NCBI RefSeq assembly: GCF_000313135.1
Contig: NW_004457434.1
Coordinates: 159,563 to 223,562 of the forward strand
DNA from: Acanthamoeba castellanii str. Neff
Taxonomy: Eukaryota; Discosea; Longamoebia; Acanthamoebidae
DNA length: 64,000 bases
Direction of reading: 5' to 3'
Numbering within the stretch: position 1 is the stretch's first letter; each line of letters begins with the position of its first letter. The position numbers were made by a program, and so were the translations under genes. Shown here in pieces: positions 20,004 through 29,401 of the stretch. The notes under the pieces were generated by a model. That model was not told where the DNA came from. It saw only the letters and a program-made list of their open reading frames with translations, and ran no database searches.

Positions 20004-23000
20004 TCAGGCGGAGGTGCGCCTCAGGGCCTGATGATACTCCTTGGGCGCGTCGGGGAACACCACCTGGAAGACGTCGCCGTAGTAGTCCACGAAATGCGCG
20101 TCCAGACCTGCGCGTGTGTGCACACATGAAACCAAATGGTAGTCAGTTGCCTACACTTGCAGCATTCACCGCGCACGCGGTTGACACGAACGACGAGACG
20201 AAGGAAGGGGCGCGGCGTCACCTTCTCGCAAGAAGGGCTCGAGCTCGTCCCAGTCCTTCCGGTTGCCCTCGGGGAACACGAGCGTCTTCACTCCGGCCCT
20301 GCGCGCGGCGATGACCTTCTCCTTGATGCCGCCGACGGGCAGCACCTTGCCGGTGAGGGTGATCTCGCCAGTCATCGCCACGTCCTGCCGCAAGGCCGTG
20401 CCCAGCCCCAGCGACAGCAGAGACGACACCATTCCTGTCCACCAAACCGCACACGACACACACGACACACACGACACACACGACACGCACGACACGCACG
20501 ACACGCACGACATACACGACACGCACCGCGGGTGAGTGTTTGAGCTGGCGGGCAGGCAGGCTTTGGCTCGTAAGGTGTACCGATGCCGGCCGAGGGTCCG
20601 TCCTTGGGCGTGGCGCCCTCCGGGATGTGCATGTGGAGCGTCACGTCGCGGAAGAACCCCTCGTCAAACCCCTCGTCTTCACCCTGCGTTGCACCCTGGG
20701 GAGAGCGCGCACGTTTGGCAGAGGAGCTCGTGGTGGTGGTGGTCGAGGTCGCGGTCGAGGTGGCGGTCTGCTTGTGGGTCTGGCCGAGCTTGTTCCAGAA
20801 GATCTTGGCGCAGGTGTAGGCGATGGAGCAGCTCTCCTGCATCACTTCTCCCATCTGGCCGGTGGTGATCAGCCGACCGCTGCCGCTGCCGCCTTCCTCC
20901 TCCGCGTCGTCCTCCGAAGAAGCCGTGGCCGGCGACTCTGACGATGCCACATCGTCGTTCGTCTTCTTGTTCTTCTCCTTCTCCTTGGCCTCCCTCCTCT
21001 TCCTCTTCTCCTCCTTCCTCACCAGCAGCTGGTGCTTGTCCACCACCGTCTCAATGTAGGGCGTCGAACCACCTAAAAAAATCACAAAAAGAAACAAAAA
21101 AGAAGATTATAGTTAGTGAATAATTGAATAATAAAATAATAAAATAATAAAATAAATAGTACCCATGGAAGTCCAGGCGAGGCCCATGACGACGCCGGGC
21201 GGGGTGGTGTCGTAGTATCTGTCGTTGGAAAACGGAGGCTTGCCGAGGAACTGGCCGAGTCCCGCGGGTTTGATGACGATGGCCCCGTGCTGGTCCTTCT
21301 CGAGGGTGAGGGCCTCCGACGAGCCCGGCTGCGCGCTCTCGTCGGCCCGCTCCTGGGTCGACTTCTTCTTGCCTCGCCCCTTGCGTACGCCCCCCTTGGC
21401 GCCCTTCTTGCCGTCACTGCCCTCAACGGCCCCCTCCTGGCGCTTCTCCTGCTCGACGACGACCTGGTGGGCCACCTTGCGCATGATCTTGTCGATCTGC
21501 TGCTGCAGATTGCGTACGCCCTGTCCCAAGCACGTGCCCGCACAAGGTCATCAGAATCGCGTGTCGTGTCGTGTCGTGTCGTGTGCGTGTCGTGTGCGCG
21601 TGTCGTGTGCGCGTGTCGTGTGCGTGTACCGCTTCTCTGGCGTAGGAATGGATGAGCTTGTGGAGGGCCTCCCTCTCGAAATTAACCTTTATCTCCGACA
21701 GGCCAGCCTCGGAGACAGCCTTCGGGACCAGATACCTCTCAGCAATCGCCACCTTTTCCTGTTCGAAATAATTATCAGTTATCAGTTAAAATATATAATT
21801 TAAATATAATTATATTAATTATAATAATAGCAAAATACGAACCTCTTCGACGTAGCCCGACAGCCGAATGACCTCCATGCGGTCGAGCAGCGGCCGCGGG
21901 ATCGTGTGCAGTACGTTGGCCGTACAAATGAACAGGACCTGTTCGAATGAACACAGAACACCGATGTAATCGGTGCGTGCGTGAGTGAGGGCAGAAGACC
22001 AGGCCTGGTCTACCCGGCGGCGGCGGTGGTGGTGGTGGACTTCGGAACCTTGGAAAGGTCGTAGGAGACGTCGAGGTAGTGGTCCAGGAATTTGGTGTTC
22101 TGGGAGGGGTCCAGGACTTCGAGAAGCGCGGACGAAGGATCGCCCTTGTAGCTCGACGTGCCCACCTTGTCCACCTCTGAGAAATTCAGCGCAACACAAA
22201 CGTCGCCGTGAACATGGATGCGTTGTTCGCGCGCAACTGACGAGAGGTGAGGTACCGTCAAGCAGCACCACGGGGTTGGAGGTCTTGACACGCTTCAGGG
22301 CCTGCAACAGCTTCCCCGGCATCGCCCCGACGTACGTGCGTCGGTGGCCCTTGATCTCTGCACACAAAAATTGAAAGAGAAATAGAAAATAGAAAAGAAA
22401 TATAGAAATATGAAATATATATATATCCGAAAAAGTTCAGTTGTGGTGAGGGATCAAGACTACACGAGGCGTGCGCGTACCTGCTTCGTCGGTCATGCCG
22501 CCGACAGAGAAGCGGAAGAACTCGCGCTGCAGTGCGTTCGCAATCGATTTGCCGATTGAGGTCTTGCCCACGCCGGGCGGACCCACCAGACAAATAATTT
22601 TGCCTGTGCACGTCACGCCATCCCGGTCATTATCTACCACACGACACACACACGACACACACACAACACACACACACACAACACACACAACACACACGCG
22701 ACACACACGACACACACACCCACACACACCGATGGAGAACGGGAAGCAATATCACATACCGGTAACTTCGCCCTTGAGTGCACCGACAGCGATAAATTCG
22801 AGGATGCGCTCCTTCACGTCCTTCAGGCCGTAGTGCTCATCCTCGAGCACCTCTGTGATTATGAATTGCGAAGCTCACACTGTCACTCTTTTGTTTTTCT
22901 CGCGTCACACTGTGCGGGGGGTGGGGCACGAACTCTCGGCGTGGTGCATGTCCAGGTTGTCCTTGGTGAGCGTGTCCCAGGGCAGGGTGGTGAGCCAGTC

Positions 23001-25373
23001 GAGATAGGTTCGCACCACGTTGTATTCCGTCGAACTGGGAGACAGATGTTGGAATTTTTCCTGGTCGTGTAGCGGGGGGGAGGGGTAGCAAGAGTTCATC
23101 AGGTGAGCACCGGTCAACTCTAGTGGTCGTTGTGCGTACCATCTCTTCATTGATGACCTTGGCGGCGTGTTCGGGCACCTGCTTGTCCTTGATGCGCTCC
23201 TTGAACTTGGCCATGAGTGTTTCGGTCTGCGGCTGCTCCAAGCCCAACTCTGTAATCCATCATAACCGTCGCGATATGGTAAGTTACGTTACGTCGCGAC
23301 GCGAGAGGGTGTATGTACCTGTGCGGATGGCCTTGAGTTCATCGCGCAGCGTCATCTGGCGATGCCTCTCCTCCATCTTTGCGTTGATGTCCCTGTTGTA
23401 CCAACACGTGTGTAAGTTGTGTTATTCTATCGGTGCTCAGCAGGCGCCGAGCGTATTGGACTTGGCGGCAGTGCTCCCCGTTTACACGTACTCTTTGATC
23501 TTCTGTGTCAGGTCGGACAAGCTGAGCTCGCGCTTGGTCAGCGCGAGCGTCTTCTTCAGACGCTCGGAGACGTCGAGTTCTTCGATGACAGCCTGCACGC
23601 GCGTAATCCTGTGGGCGTGAGTCCTTCGACGCAAGCACTCTCACCGCAAGGGGGAGTGGAGAGACACGGACCTGCTGCGCCTGCATGGCGGCGTCATCAA
23701 GCGCGATGTGGGTGATGATGCCGGCCACAAAGTCGGCGGACTCGGCAGCGTTGAGCGGATTGTGGAAGGTCCAGAAGTTGAGAAGAAGCTGCGCCGCATT
23801 ATCTCGCGCAAACACGTCGCCCTTCACACACACAGCATTGGTGGTCAGCAAACAAGCAAACGACTCCGAGATCTGTCGTTGTTGTTTGTTAGCTCGGGAA
23901 CGAGTTTTACCTTCGCGCCGATGCGGTGGACAATGGCCTCCAGCTCGGCCTGGAAGCCTCTGATTTGCGGGTCCTTGGGGTCGTAGGGCTTGTCCTACAG
24001 CGCCGTCATATATAACAGATATGATGATGGGTGAGCAGGGTCGCGGTGATCAACGCTGTGGTGCTGACCAGACGCAAGGGAGCAGGAAGGATCACCTGAA
24101 GTTCGGACACCTTGGCCACGAGCCGCTTGGTGCCGCTGACGGTTTCGTCGATCTTGATGCGCTTGTGCACGGACAGGAACTGGATGACGCCGACGACTCC
24201 ATCCTTTTGTTGCGACGGTCGCATGGGCACCACGTTGGTGAGCACGCCCAGCACGCCCGTTTGGTGCAGTTGATCCAACGTTGTGATCTGGACACCTGTG
24301 TTACAACCGCACACGCCGCACACGCCACAATCTCTGCTTAGAAGAGAGTCTGGGACCCGCAGCATGCAGGCATGATCAGGGTACCCTTCTGCTTTGCCTC
24401 TTCGGCGTCCTTTACGATGAAGAGGCCGATGTAGGGCGAGGGATGCTTCTGACGCAGCTCTTGCAGCTCCTTCAGGAATTCGGGGTCACGCACGGTAGCG
24501 CGGCCCATCGTGCCTGTTAGAATAGAGTACAGTGACGTTATAGCGTGAAGAACGCCCACCACACATATGGATCACGCACTGTGTGATCTAGTAGGATGTG
24601 ATGGAGGCCGCACCAGGCATGATCGAGGTTTTGATGACGGGCACCACCAGCACCTGCTCTGGCGTCGTCACAGTCTTGACCATGACTGTGGCATGCATGA
24701 AAACGTCATCGCAAACGTTCACATGTGAAGTCATACAAAAAGTGTCGGGAGCTCAGTGCACTGATCGTGGCTCTCTCCGTCATGCATGTGGTGTGACGTA
24801 CCTTGCAGTGGCATATCCCTGGGAGGCATGACATCTTCACCATCTTGTTCGCCATCGCTGAAGTCGTCATCGTCGTCGTCGTCGTCAGAGTCCTCTCGGT
24901 ACTCCGGCTCGTCCTTCTTCTTGTTGTTCTCATTGTCATCGTTGTCGTCTCCTGCCGCGGCAGCGGCCGGTGCCGTGGTTCTAAAGCCGCGCCTGGCCCC
25001 GTTCGGCGCAGCAGCAGCGGCGTTGCGCCACTGCCTGTCGCGCCAGGTCTGCACCGACAGCGACGACCCACTAGTGCCGGTCGGACCGCGGCTGCAGCGC
25101 AGCGCTGGTAGCGGTGTGGTGGAGAAGGGCAAGTTGGCACCACGGGGAGAAGGGAGAGCTCCGGCAACGGAGAGGCCACTCCTGCATTGCGGCGCCCACC
25201 CTCGACCGCCAGTCCGCAGCAGCGACGGGGTGGCTGTGGAAAGAAGATGAATTTAAATGAGTATAATTGAAAAAAACCTGTCTTGCTGGCCAGATTGATG
25301 ATCATGTCAGGGACGAAAGCTCGGATGGTGCAGCCAAACCTGAGTGCTTCAGCCAAGATCGGGAGCGCAGCAT
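20004..25373 (-). CDS. LONP1: Mitochondrial ATP-dependent Lon protease
   Basis: The gene starts at ATG 25373-25371 ([11 protein letters not shown]). An intron joins this exon to [13 protein letters not shown], giving an Arg-rich mitochondrial presequence without acids. An acidic linker ([10 protein letters not shown]) follows, then the LON N-domain ([38 protein letters not shown]). The AAA+ module carries Walker [10 protein letters not shown] (22570), [19 protein letters not shown] and Walker B NPVVLLDE-type residues. The protease domain has the catalytic Ser in KDGPSAG (20590) and the Lys in [14 protein letters not shown] (20310). It ends [13 protein letters not shown]...TSA, with TGA at 20006-20004. 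Compared with human LONP1 there are large charged insertions between AAA+ and protease ([17 protein letters not shown]) and inside the protease domain ([18 protein letters not shown]). It degrades damaged matrix proteins. Roughly twenty introns are present. Confidence 0.95.
20449..20526. repeat. CACGACA-type microsatellite in a Lon intron
   Basis: Imperfect ACACGAC and GCACGAC units lie in the intron just after the GPSAG catalytic-serine exon. A CpG-rich variant of a CA repeat. Confidence 0.9.
21561..21628. repeat. GTGTC/GTGTGCG microsatellite in a Lon intron
   Basis: Units of GTGTC and GTGTGCGC are arranged in tandem next to splice sites of the exon encoding [17 protein letters not shown]. 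Confidence 0.9.
22638..22732. repeat. (CA)n-rich microsatellite in a Lon intron
   Basis: CACACACGACACAC-type repeats lie immediately upstream of the Walker A exon on the coding (minus) strand. Confidence 0.9.
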
Positions 25374-25506
25374 CGTTCTATGGCCCCTTGTGAGTTTGTG
25401 TGCGATCGCTTTGCTGGCGGTGTTCAAAGAATTCCAAGTATTGGCAGGAAGCAAAGGAAAATGAAAAGAAATCTTTGCTTTTTGCGGCTGTGTCTGTTCG
25501 CGCACG
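25374..25506. promoter_or_regulatory. Bidirectional promoter region, Lon and HDEL protein
   Basis: Only 133 bp separate the divergent start codons of the Lon gene and the ER-retained protein gene. Any shared control elements must lie here or inside the genes. No known site is recognised. Confidence 0.5.
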
Positions 25507-26935
25507 ATGGCACACCCACGCTGGGTGGTATCCCTCCTGATAGTCCTGGCCTCCGCTTGCTTCTGCTGTGGCAGTCTGTGGCCTTGGACGAGCTCTCAAG
25601 TTCAAGATGACGTTGGGCACCAGCAACACGACGACGTTCTTGACGCAGCGCGCGACAAGATCTTCGCCTGTCTGGAGTCCTGGTCCGAGCGCGACACGGA
25701 GTACCTGGCCAGCGAGTGCTTCGACGCGCACCGGTTCGAGATGAAGGAGCCCATCCCCATCCCCTCCATGGACGCCGAAGAGTACCTCGAAGCGCTGGAC
25801 CAACTCCTTCCCGCCATGCCCAGCGCCCGCAGCACACTGGGACCCGTGGTGCTGGTTGACTACGACGGTGCTCGGCTCGAGGGGGCTGAGGACGGCAGGC
25901 TCAAGTTTGCCTATCGCTGGCACTTCAACGGTACCTTCCTGCCGAAGGTCAAGTGGCTGGGCTGGGTGGGCCAAGGCCAGGAGGTGGCCTACGACGCCTT
26001 CAGCGTGGGCACGGCCACCTGGCACCGCGAAGGTGAGGGCATTAAGGTGCGGATGACGGAGATCAGGAACTACTACTCTGTCATCGAGGTCATGCTCCTA
26101 TTTGCTCTGCCCGAGGAGATGGACCCGAGGCGTCTGCGCAGTGACTACACCAACGACGCCCTTGAGCGGCGTACCGCCAGACTCGACGCCAGCCAAGTGG
26201 AAGGTCCCTCGCGCACGCGCACCACCGCACACGCGCACGCACACACCATTATCAAGAGCTCCGTTCTCACCTGGGTATGGGTGCGGCTGCAGGACAGTGC
26301 GAACGGATCAGGGAGGCTCTCACGGGCGATGGAAGTGGTCTCGCGGCTCTATTCGCGCCAAGCGTCGAACTGTGGCGTCCCTACCCGATCAGGCCGGTGG
26401 TTCGTGGCGTTGATCAAGTGCTGAGTGAGCTGCAGCAGGAGAGGAGCACCTTGAGCCACAACAGCAGGGGCTATCGGCTTCTAGTGTTGGAGCACTTTGC
26501 CGGGCTAGGTAAGTTGGTGTCGTGTGCCGTGTGTGCCGTGTGTGTGATGCCAATGGATCCTCCACCAGGCCATTGCACTATTGAGTACCACAAGAGAGGC
26601 GTGGCACAAATGGAAGAGGAGCACGACCTCTGGGGCTTCCGGGTCTTCCTCTCTCATGACGACGCGGACGAGGTCGAGCCGACCATCGACTGGGAAGGTA
26701 TGGTCGATTCCCCAGCCGAGAGCAACACAAGCCGGGGCAGTTCACTTACCTTGGCTTCGGGTCAGGAGTGTACGAGTTCGCGTTGGACGAAGACCTGCGC
26801 GTGGCGGTGATTCGCGAGCACTTCGACCCACAGCTGGTGTCGGTGCAGATGGCCGACTTCCTCGAACGCGTGCGGGACCAGTGGGGCACTCCTTCACCCC
26901 AAGCAGCCGGATCAGACAATCACGACGAACTATAG
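25507..26935 (+). CDS. ER-lumen protein with NTF2/SnoaL-like domains and HDEL signal
   Basis: Four exons (25507-26203, 26293-26508, 26569-26697, 26766-26935) are all in phase. A signal peptide (VVSLLIVLASACFCCGS) opens the protein. The last codons read DNHDEL then TAG, a perfect ER-retrieval signal. So the product should be a soluble resident of the ER lumen. The first half (RDKIFACLESWSERDTEYLA ... GTATWHREGEGIKVRMTEI) and the second half (CERIREALTGDGSGLAALFA ... VELWRPYPIRPVVRG) each look like an NTF2/SnoaL-like alpha+beta cone: an N-terminal helix, a Leu/Phe-containing helix, then strands. The family includes enzymes and ligand-binding proteins, so the activity cannot be named. I know of no ER chaperone with this layout. 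Its 3' end nearly meets the GNAT gene, with 38 bp between stop codons. Confidence 0.85.
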
Positions 26936-26973
26936 GTGACGCTCGCTCGCATAAAGTCGTAAGAGGTGTCAGA

Positions 26974-27828
26974 TTAGATGTACTCGACCAATCGCCAGTC
27001 ATAGCGCCCCACGTCCTTGGCCACTCCCGGTCGGTAGACCATGCATCGGTTCTCCACCACTTCGAAGCCGAACTTGGCGTAGAGCTTCTGCGCACTCCTG
27101 TAGGCCGAGTGGTTAGGGGTTGAACCTTTCGCTGGTACGTGCCAACGGCAGCTGACGTACTTGGTCATGAGGAAGACGCTCCGCACGTTGGTGACGTAGT
27201 CCGTGGCGAGGATGTGGTCGAGGAACCACTTGGACAGGCCGCGCTTGCGGTGGCGCTTATCGACATACACATCCGACAGGTAGGTGAACGTCACGTGGTC
27301 CGTGTTGAGCCGACTGTGGACAACAAGGCGGCCGGCGCAACACGGCACGGGTTAGCTCTGCAGCAAGGCCGAAGCGCTGGCAAAGGAAAGGAGGGGCGCC
27401 CGAACCAAAAGCCTACGAACTCGCCGGTTGGGCTCAGGAGCGAGAAGGGGACGCTGTGCTTCACCTGGCCAGAAGAAAGATGAAGAAAATCCAGATTAAT
27501 AAATGCACAAATAGATAATTGTTAAAAATAATAAATGGATGAGGGGGGGGTACGGCGAGGGCGACGCGCTCTTTCGTGATGTCAACCGACCAGTAGGCTT
27601 CGGTGGAGAGGAAGCGGTGGAGCGCCTCCAGATCGACGCGCTCCGGATCGTTCGTGAGGATGTACCCGGATTCATGCCGCCATTCTCCTGCCACCTCCGT
27701 CGTGGCTCCGGCTCCAGCTCCAGCTCCAGCCTCCTCCGCCATGGCCGCCTGCTGGTGGAAACCCGCTGGTGGACCTAAAATAAAATAAAATAAAATAAAA
27801 TAAATTGAAACGGAAGACCTTCTGGCAT
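26974..27828 (-). CDS. GNAT-family N-acetyltransferase
   Basis: Start and intron choices keep one frame. A 10-nt first exon (ATG CCA GAA G, 27828-27819) is followed by a 44-nt intron. The next exon reads PPAGFHQQAAMAEEAG and then RHESGYILTNDPERVDLEAL. Later junctions give LAVKHSVPFSLLSPTGEFVG, then CRLNTDHVTFTYLSDVYVDK, then HRKRGLSKWFLDHI (the acetyl-CoA pyrophosphate loop, R-x-x-G-L type) and VRSVFLMTKSAQKLYAKFGF. The protein ends RLVEYI. These are the GNAT motifs A and B in order, with AxxLYxKxGF typical of single-domain GNATs. The substrate is unknown. An alternative start is the internal ATG at 27742. The Ala/Gly-rich N-terminus is disordered. Confidence 0.85.
27775..27818 (-). repeat. 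(TTTTA)n repeat forming the pyrimidine tract of a 44-nt intron
   Basis: On + it reads AAAAT repeated about five times. On the coding strand it is TTTTA repeated and ends TTTTAG, the proposed acceptor of intron 1 of the GNAT gene. The microsatellite thus appears to serve as the polypyrimidine tract. Confidence 0.6.
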
Positions 27829-28000
27829 TCTGTTTACACTTGACTCCGTCATTCGGGAGGGTTCTGACAGGCGTATCGTACAGGGATATGTTTATATTTA
27901 CAAGGTGTATGGTACATGACGGGTGGTGATGGGCACATGTTAATCCCCCGCGCATAAATAGACAGGGGTGGTCGCTTTTCGCTTTTTCTGGCCGTTGCCA

Positions 28001-28501
28001 TCAAGGTTGACGAGAGCGAGTCGTTTCGGCGTCGGCCTCCTCGCGGCCTTGGTGGGACGAAGGCGAAGCAGCCGCTTCTGATGAAGGGGTGGTCGAGATG
28101 ATGGTGGTGGTGGTGGGCGAAGGGAAGTACTGCGAGTCAGGCAGGGGCAGGCCCAACGTAGGCGCCACTGACCCGTTGTCGCAGCCGTGGCTGTGGCTGT
28201 GCTCGGCCGCCAACCGCCCCGTGACCTTGTAGCGGCCCTCGGCCGGCTCGTGGCGGAAGAGGACGCCCCAGTCTTCCTCCTTGGCCTGAAGGTTGGCCGC
28301 GAGGGAGGTCTCGAGCCACTCGTCGATGTCCTGCCGGTCCTGGTCGGTCAGACCCGGCTGCTGGCCCTCCTCGACGAAAAGCTGCCGCGCCGCAGGCTCC
28401 CTGCTGCTGCAGCGGCGGCGGGCCGGCTTACACCGCACCGGGCGAGGCCCGAGTCCAGGGCTGCCCACCGGGCTGCCCTCCGCGTTGGACTCGCGCTTCA
28501 T
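28001..28501 (-). CDS. Hypothetical protein, disordered ends, 166 aa
   Basis: From ATG 28501-28499 (MKRESNAEGSPVGSPG) an intronless frame runs to TGA 28001-28003. The middle (LTDQDRQDIDEWLETSLAAN) is predicted helical, followed by EEDWGVLFRHEPAEGRYKVT. The flanks are Pro/Arg-rich and Ser/Thr-rich (PTTTTIISTTPSSEAAASPS). No membrane segment or catalytic motif is seen. A TATA-like TTATACA lies about 100 bp upstream on the coding strand (near 28605). The composition and codon use match neighbouring genes, so it is probably real, but I recognise no family. Confidence 0.5.
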   Translation of the reverse strand: MKRESNAEGSPVGSPGLGPRPVRCKPARRRCSSREPAARQLFVEEGQQPGLTDQDRQDIDEWLETSLAANLQAKEEDWGVLFRHEPAEGRYKVTGRLAAEHSHSHGCDNGSVAPTLGLPLPDSQYFPSPTTTTIISTTPSSEAAASPSSHQGREEADAETTRSRQP

Positions 28502-29401
28502 GGTGGTCGTGGTGGTCGGCGACAAAGGCTGGTGGTGTATTGAGGGTCTGGCTGGAAGGTGTGGGTTGTTGGAGGAGGCGGCGGCTCTTCACGAGAGAAG
28601 ATGTATAACTGAGGAAGCTTGCAGGCGGCTTGCAGTCGCTGACGTAGGTTGGTGGCAACAACAAGAGGTCGACCGTTGGTGATGGTGGTGGTGTCGGTTG
28701 TGGTGTTAGTCTTGGTCTTCTTGGGTCGGTGGCTGGTGCTGGCGCGAGAAGTTGATGTCGGTTCCCGAGATGCGATCGGTTGTGGTGTCGGCGGTGGTGG
28801 TGGGAAGCGCGAGAAGAGTTGTGTCGGTTGGTGAGGAGAGGTTGGCGAAGTCTGGCAGGTGAGGACGGGCACCGACGGCCGGCAGTAGGTTGCAGTTGTT
28901 GTGGTGGCGACTGTGGTTGCTTGAAGAAGAAGAAGACGAAAGCGAACTTGTGTTGAACTGGTGGTGGTGGTGATGCAGGACCGTTTTGGCGGGAGTATCC
29001 AAGCTGACGGACAGAAAGCAGTCTGTGGAGTGGGGCGTGGTGTCAAGGAGGGATAAGGTGAGGAGGCGAGATGTACGGGGGGGGGATAGAAGATAGGCGA
29101 AGCCAGTTGAGCGAAGCGGCTCCCTGTGACCGACGTCGTTGGGCGGGAACCTTCGAGCAGCCATCCGCAAACACGTTCGCTGCCCTTGGAATACCTGGAA
29201 AAGAGGACGAATGCAGATCCAAGAGCGCCACAGCAACACTGACTTAAAATGACCAATAATGTGATGCCAATTCCGACAAAATAAATATTACCGTTCGGTC
29301 AATCACCGTGTAGCTGCAGTTGCAAGGTCGTTGCACACACCGGCGTTTTGCTTCTTTAGGTCTGGGCAGCGGGCCGCACGCAATCAGAGAGGCATCATCG
29401 C
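28502..29401. other. Intergenic, low-complexity CT/CAC-rich region on the minus strand
   Basis: About 900 bp hold the 3' flank of VPS13 and the upstream region of the 28001-28501 gene. Long open frames here translate to Ser/Thr/Pro/His low complexity (for example runs of His and Ser near 28950) without motifs or clear splice structure. I regard them as non-coding. CCACCAC-type repeats on the minus strand may be transcribed leader sequence. Confidence 0.5.

Noticed and set aside
20218..20526. Minus-strand frame with Val/Cys repeats ([11 protein letters not shown])
   Set aside because: It is a translation of the intronic CACGACA microsatellite in the Lon gene.
28498..29256. 252-aa Ser/Thr/Pro-rich minus-strand frame
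   Set aside because: Low complexity with no motif or splice logic; more likely leader and promoter sequence.
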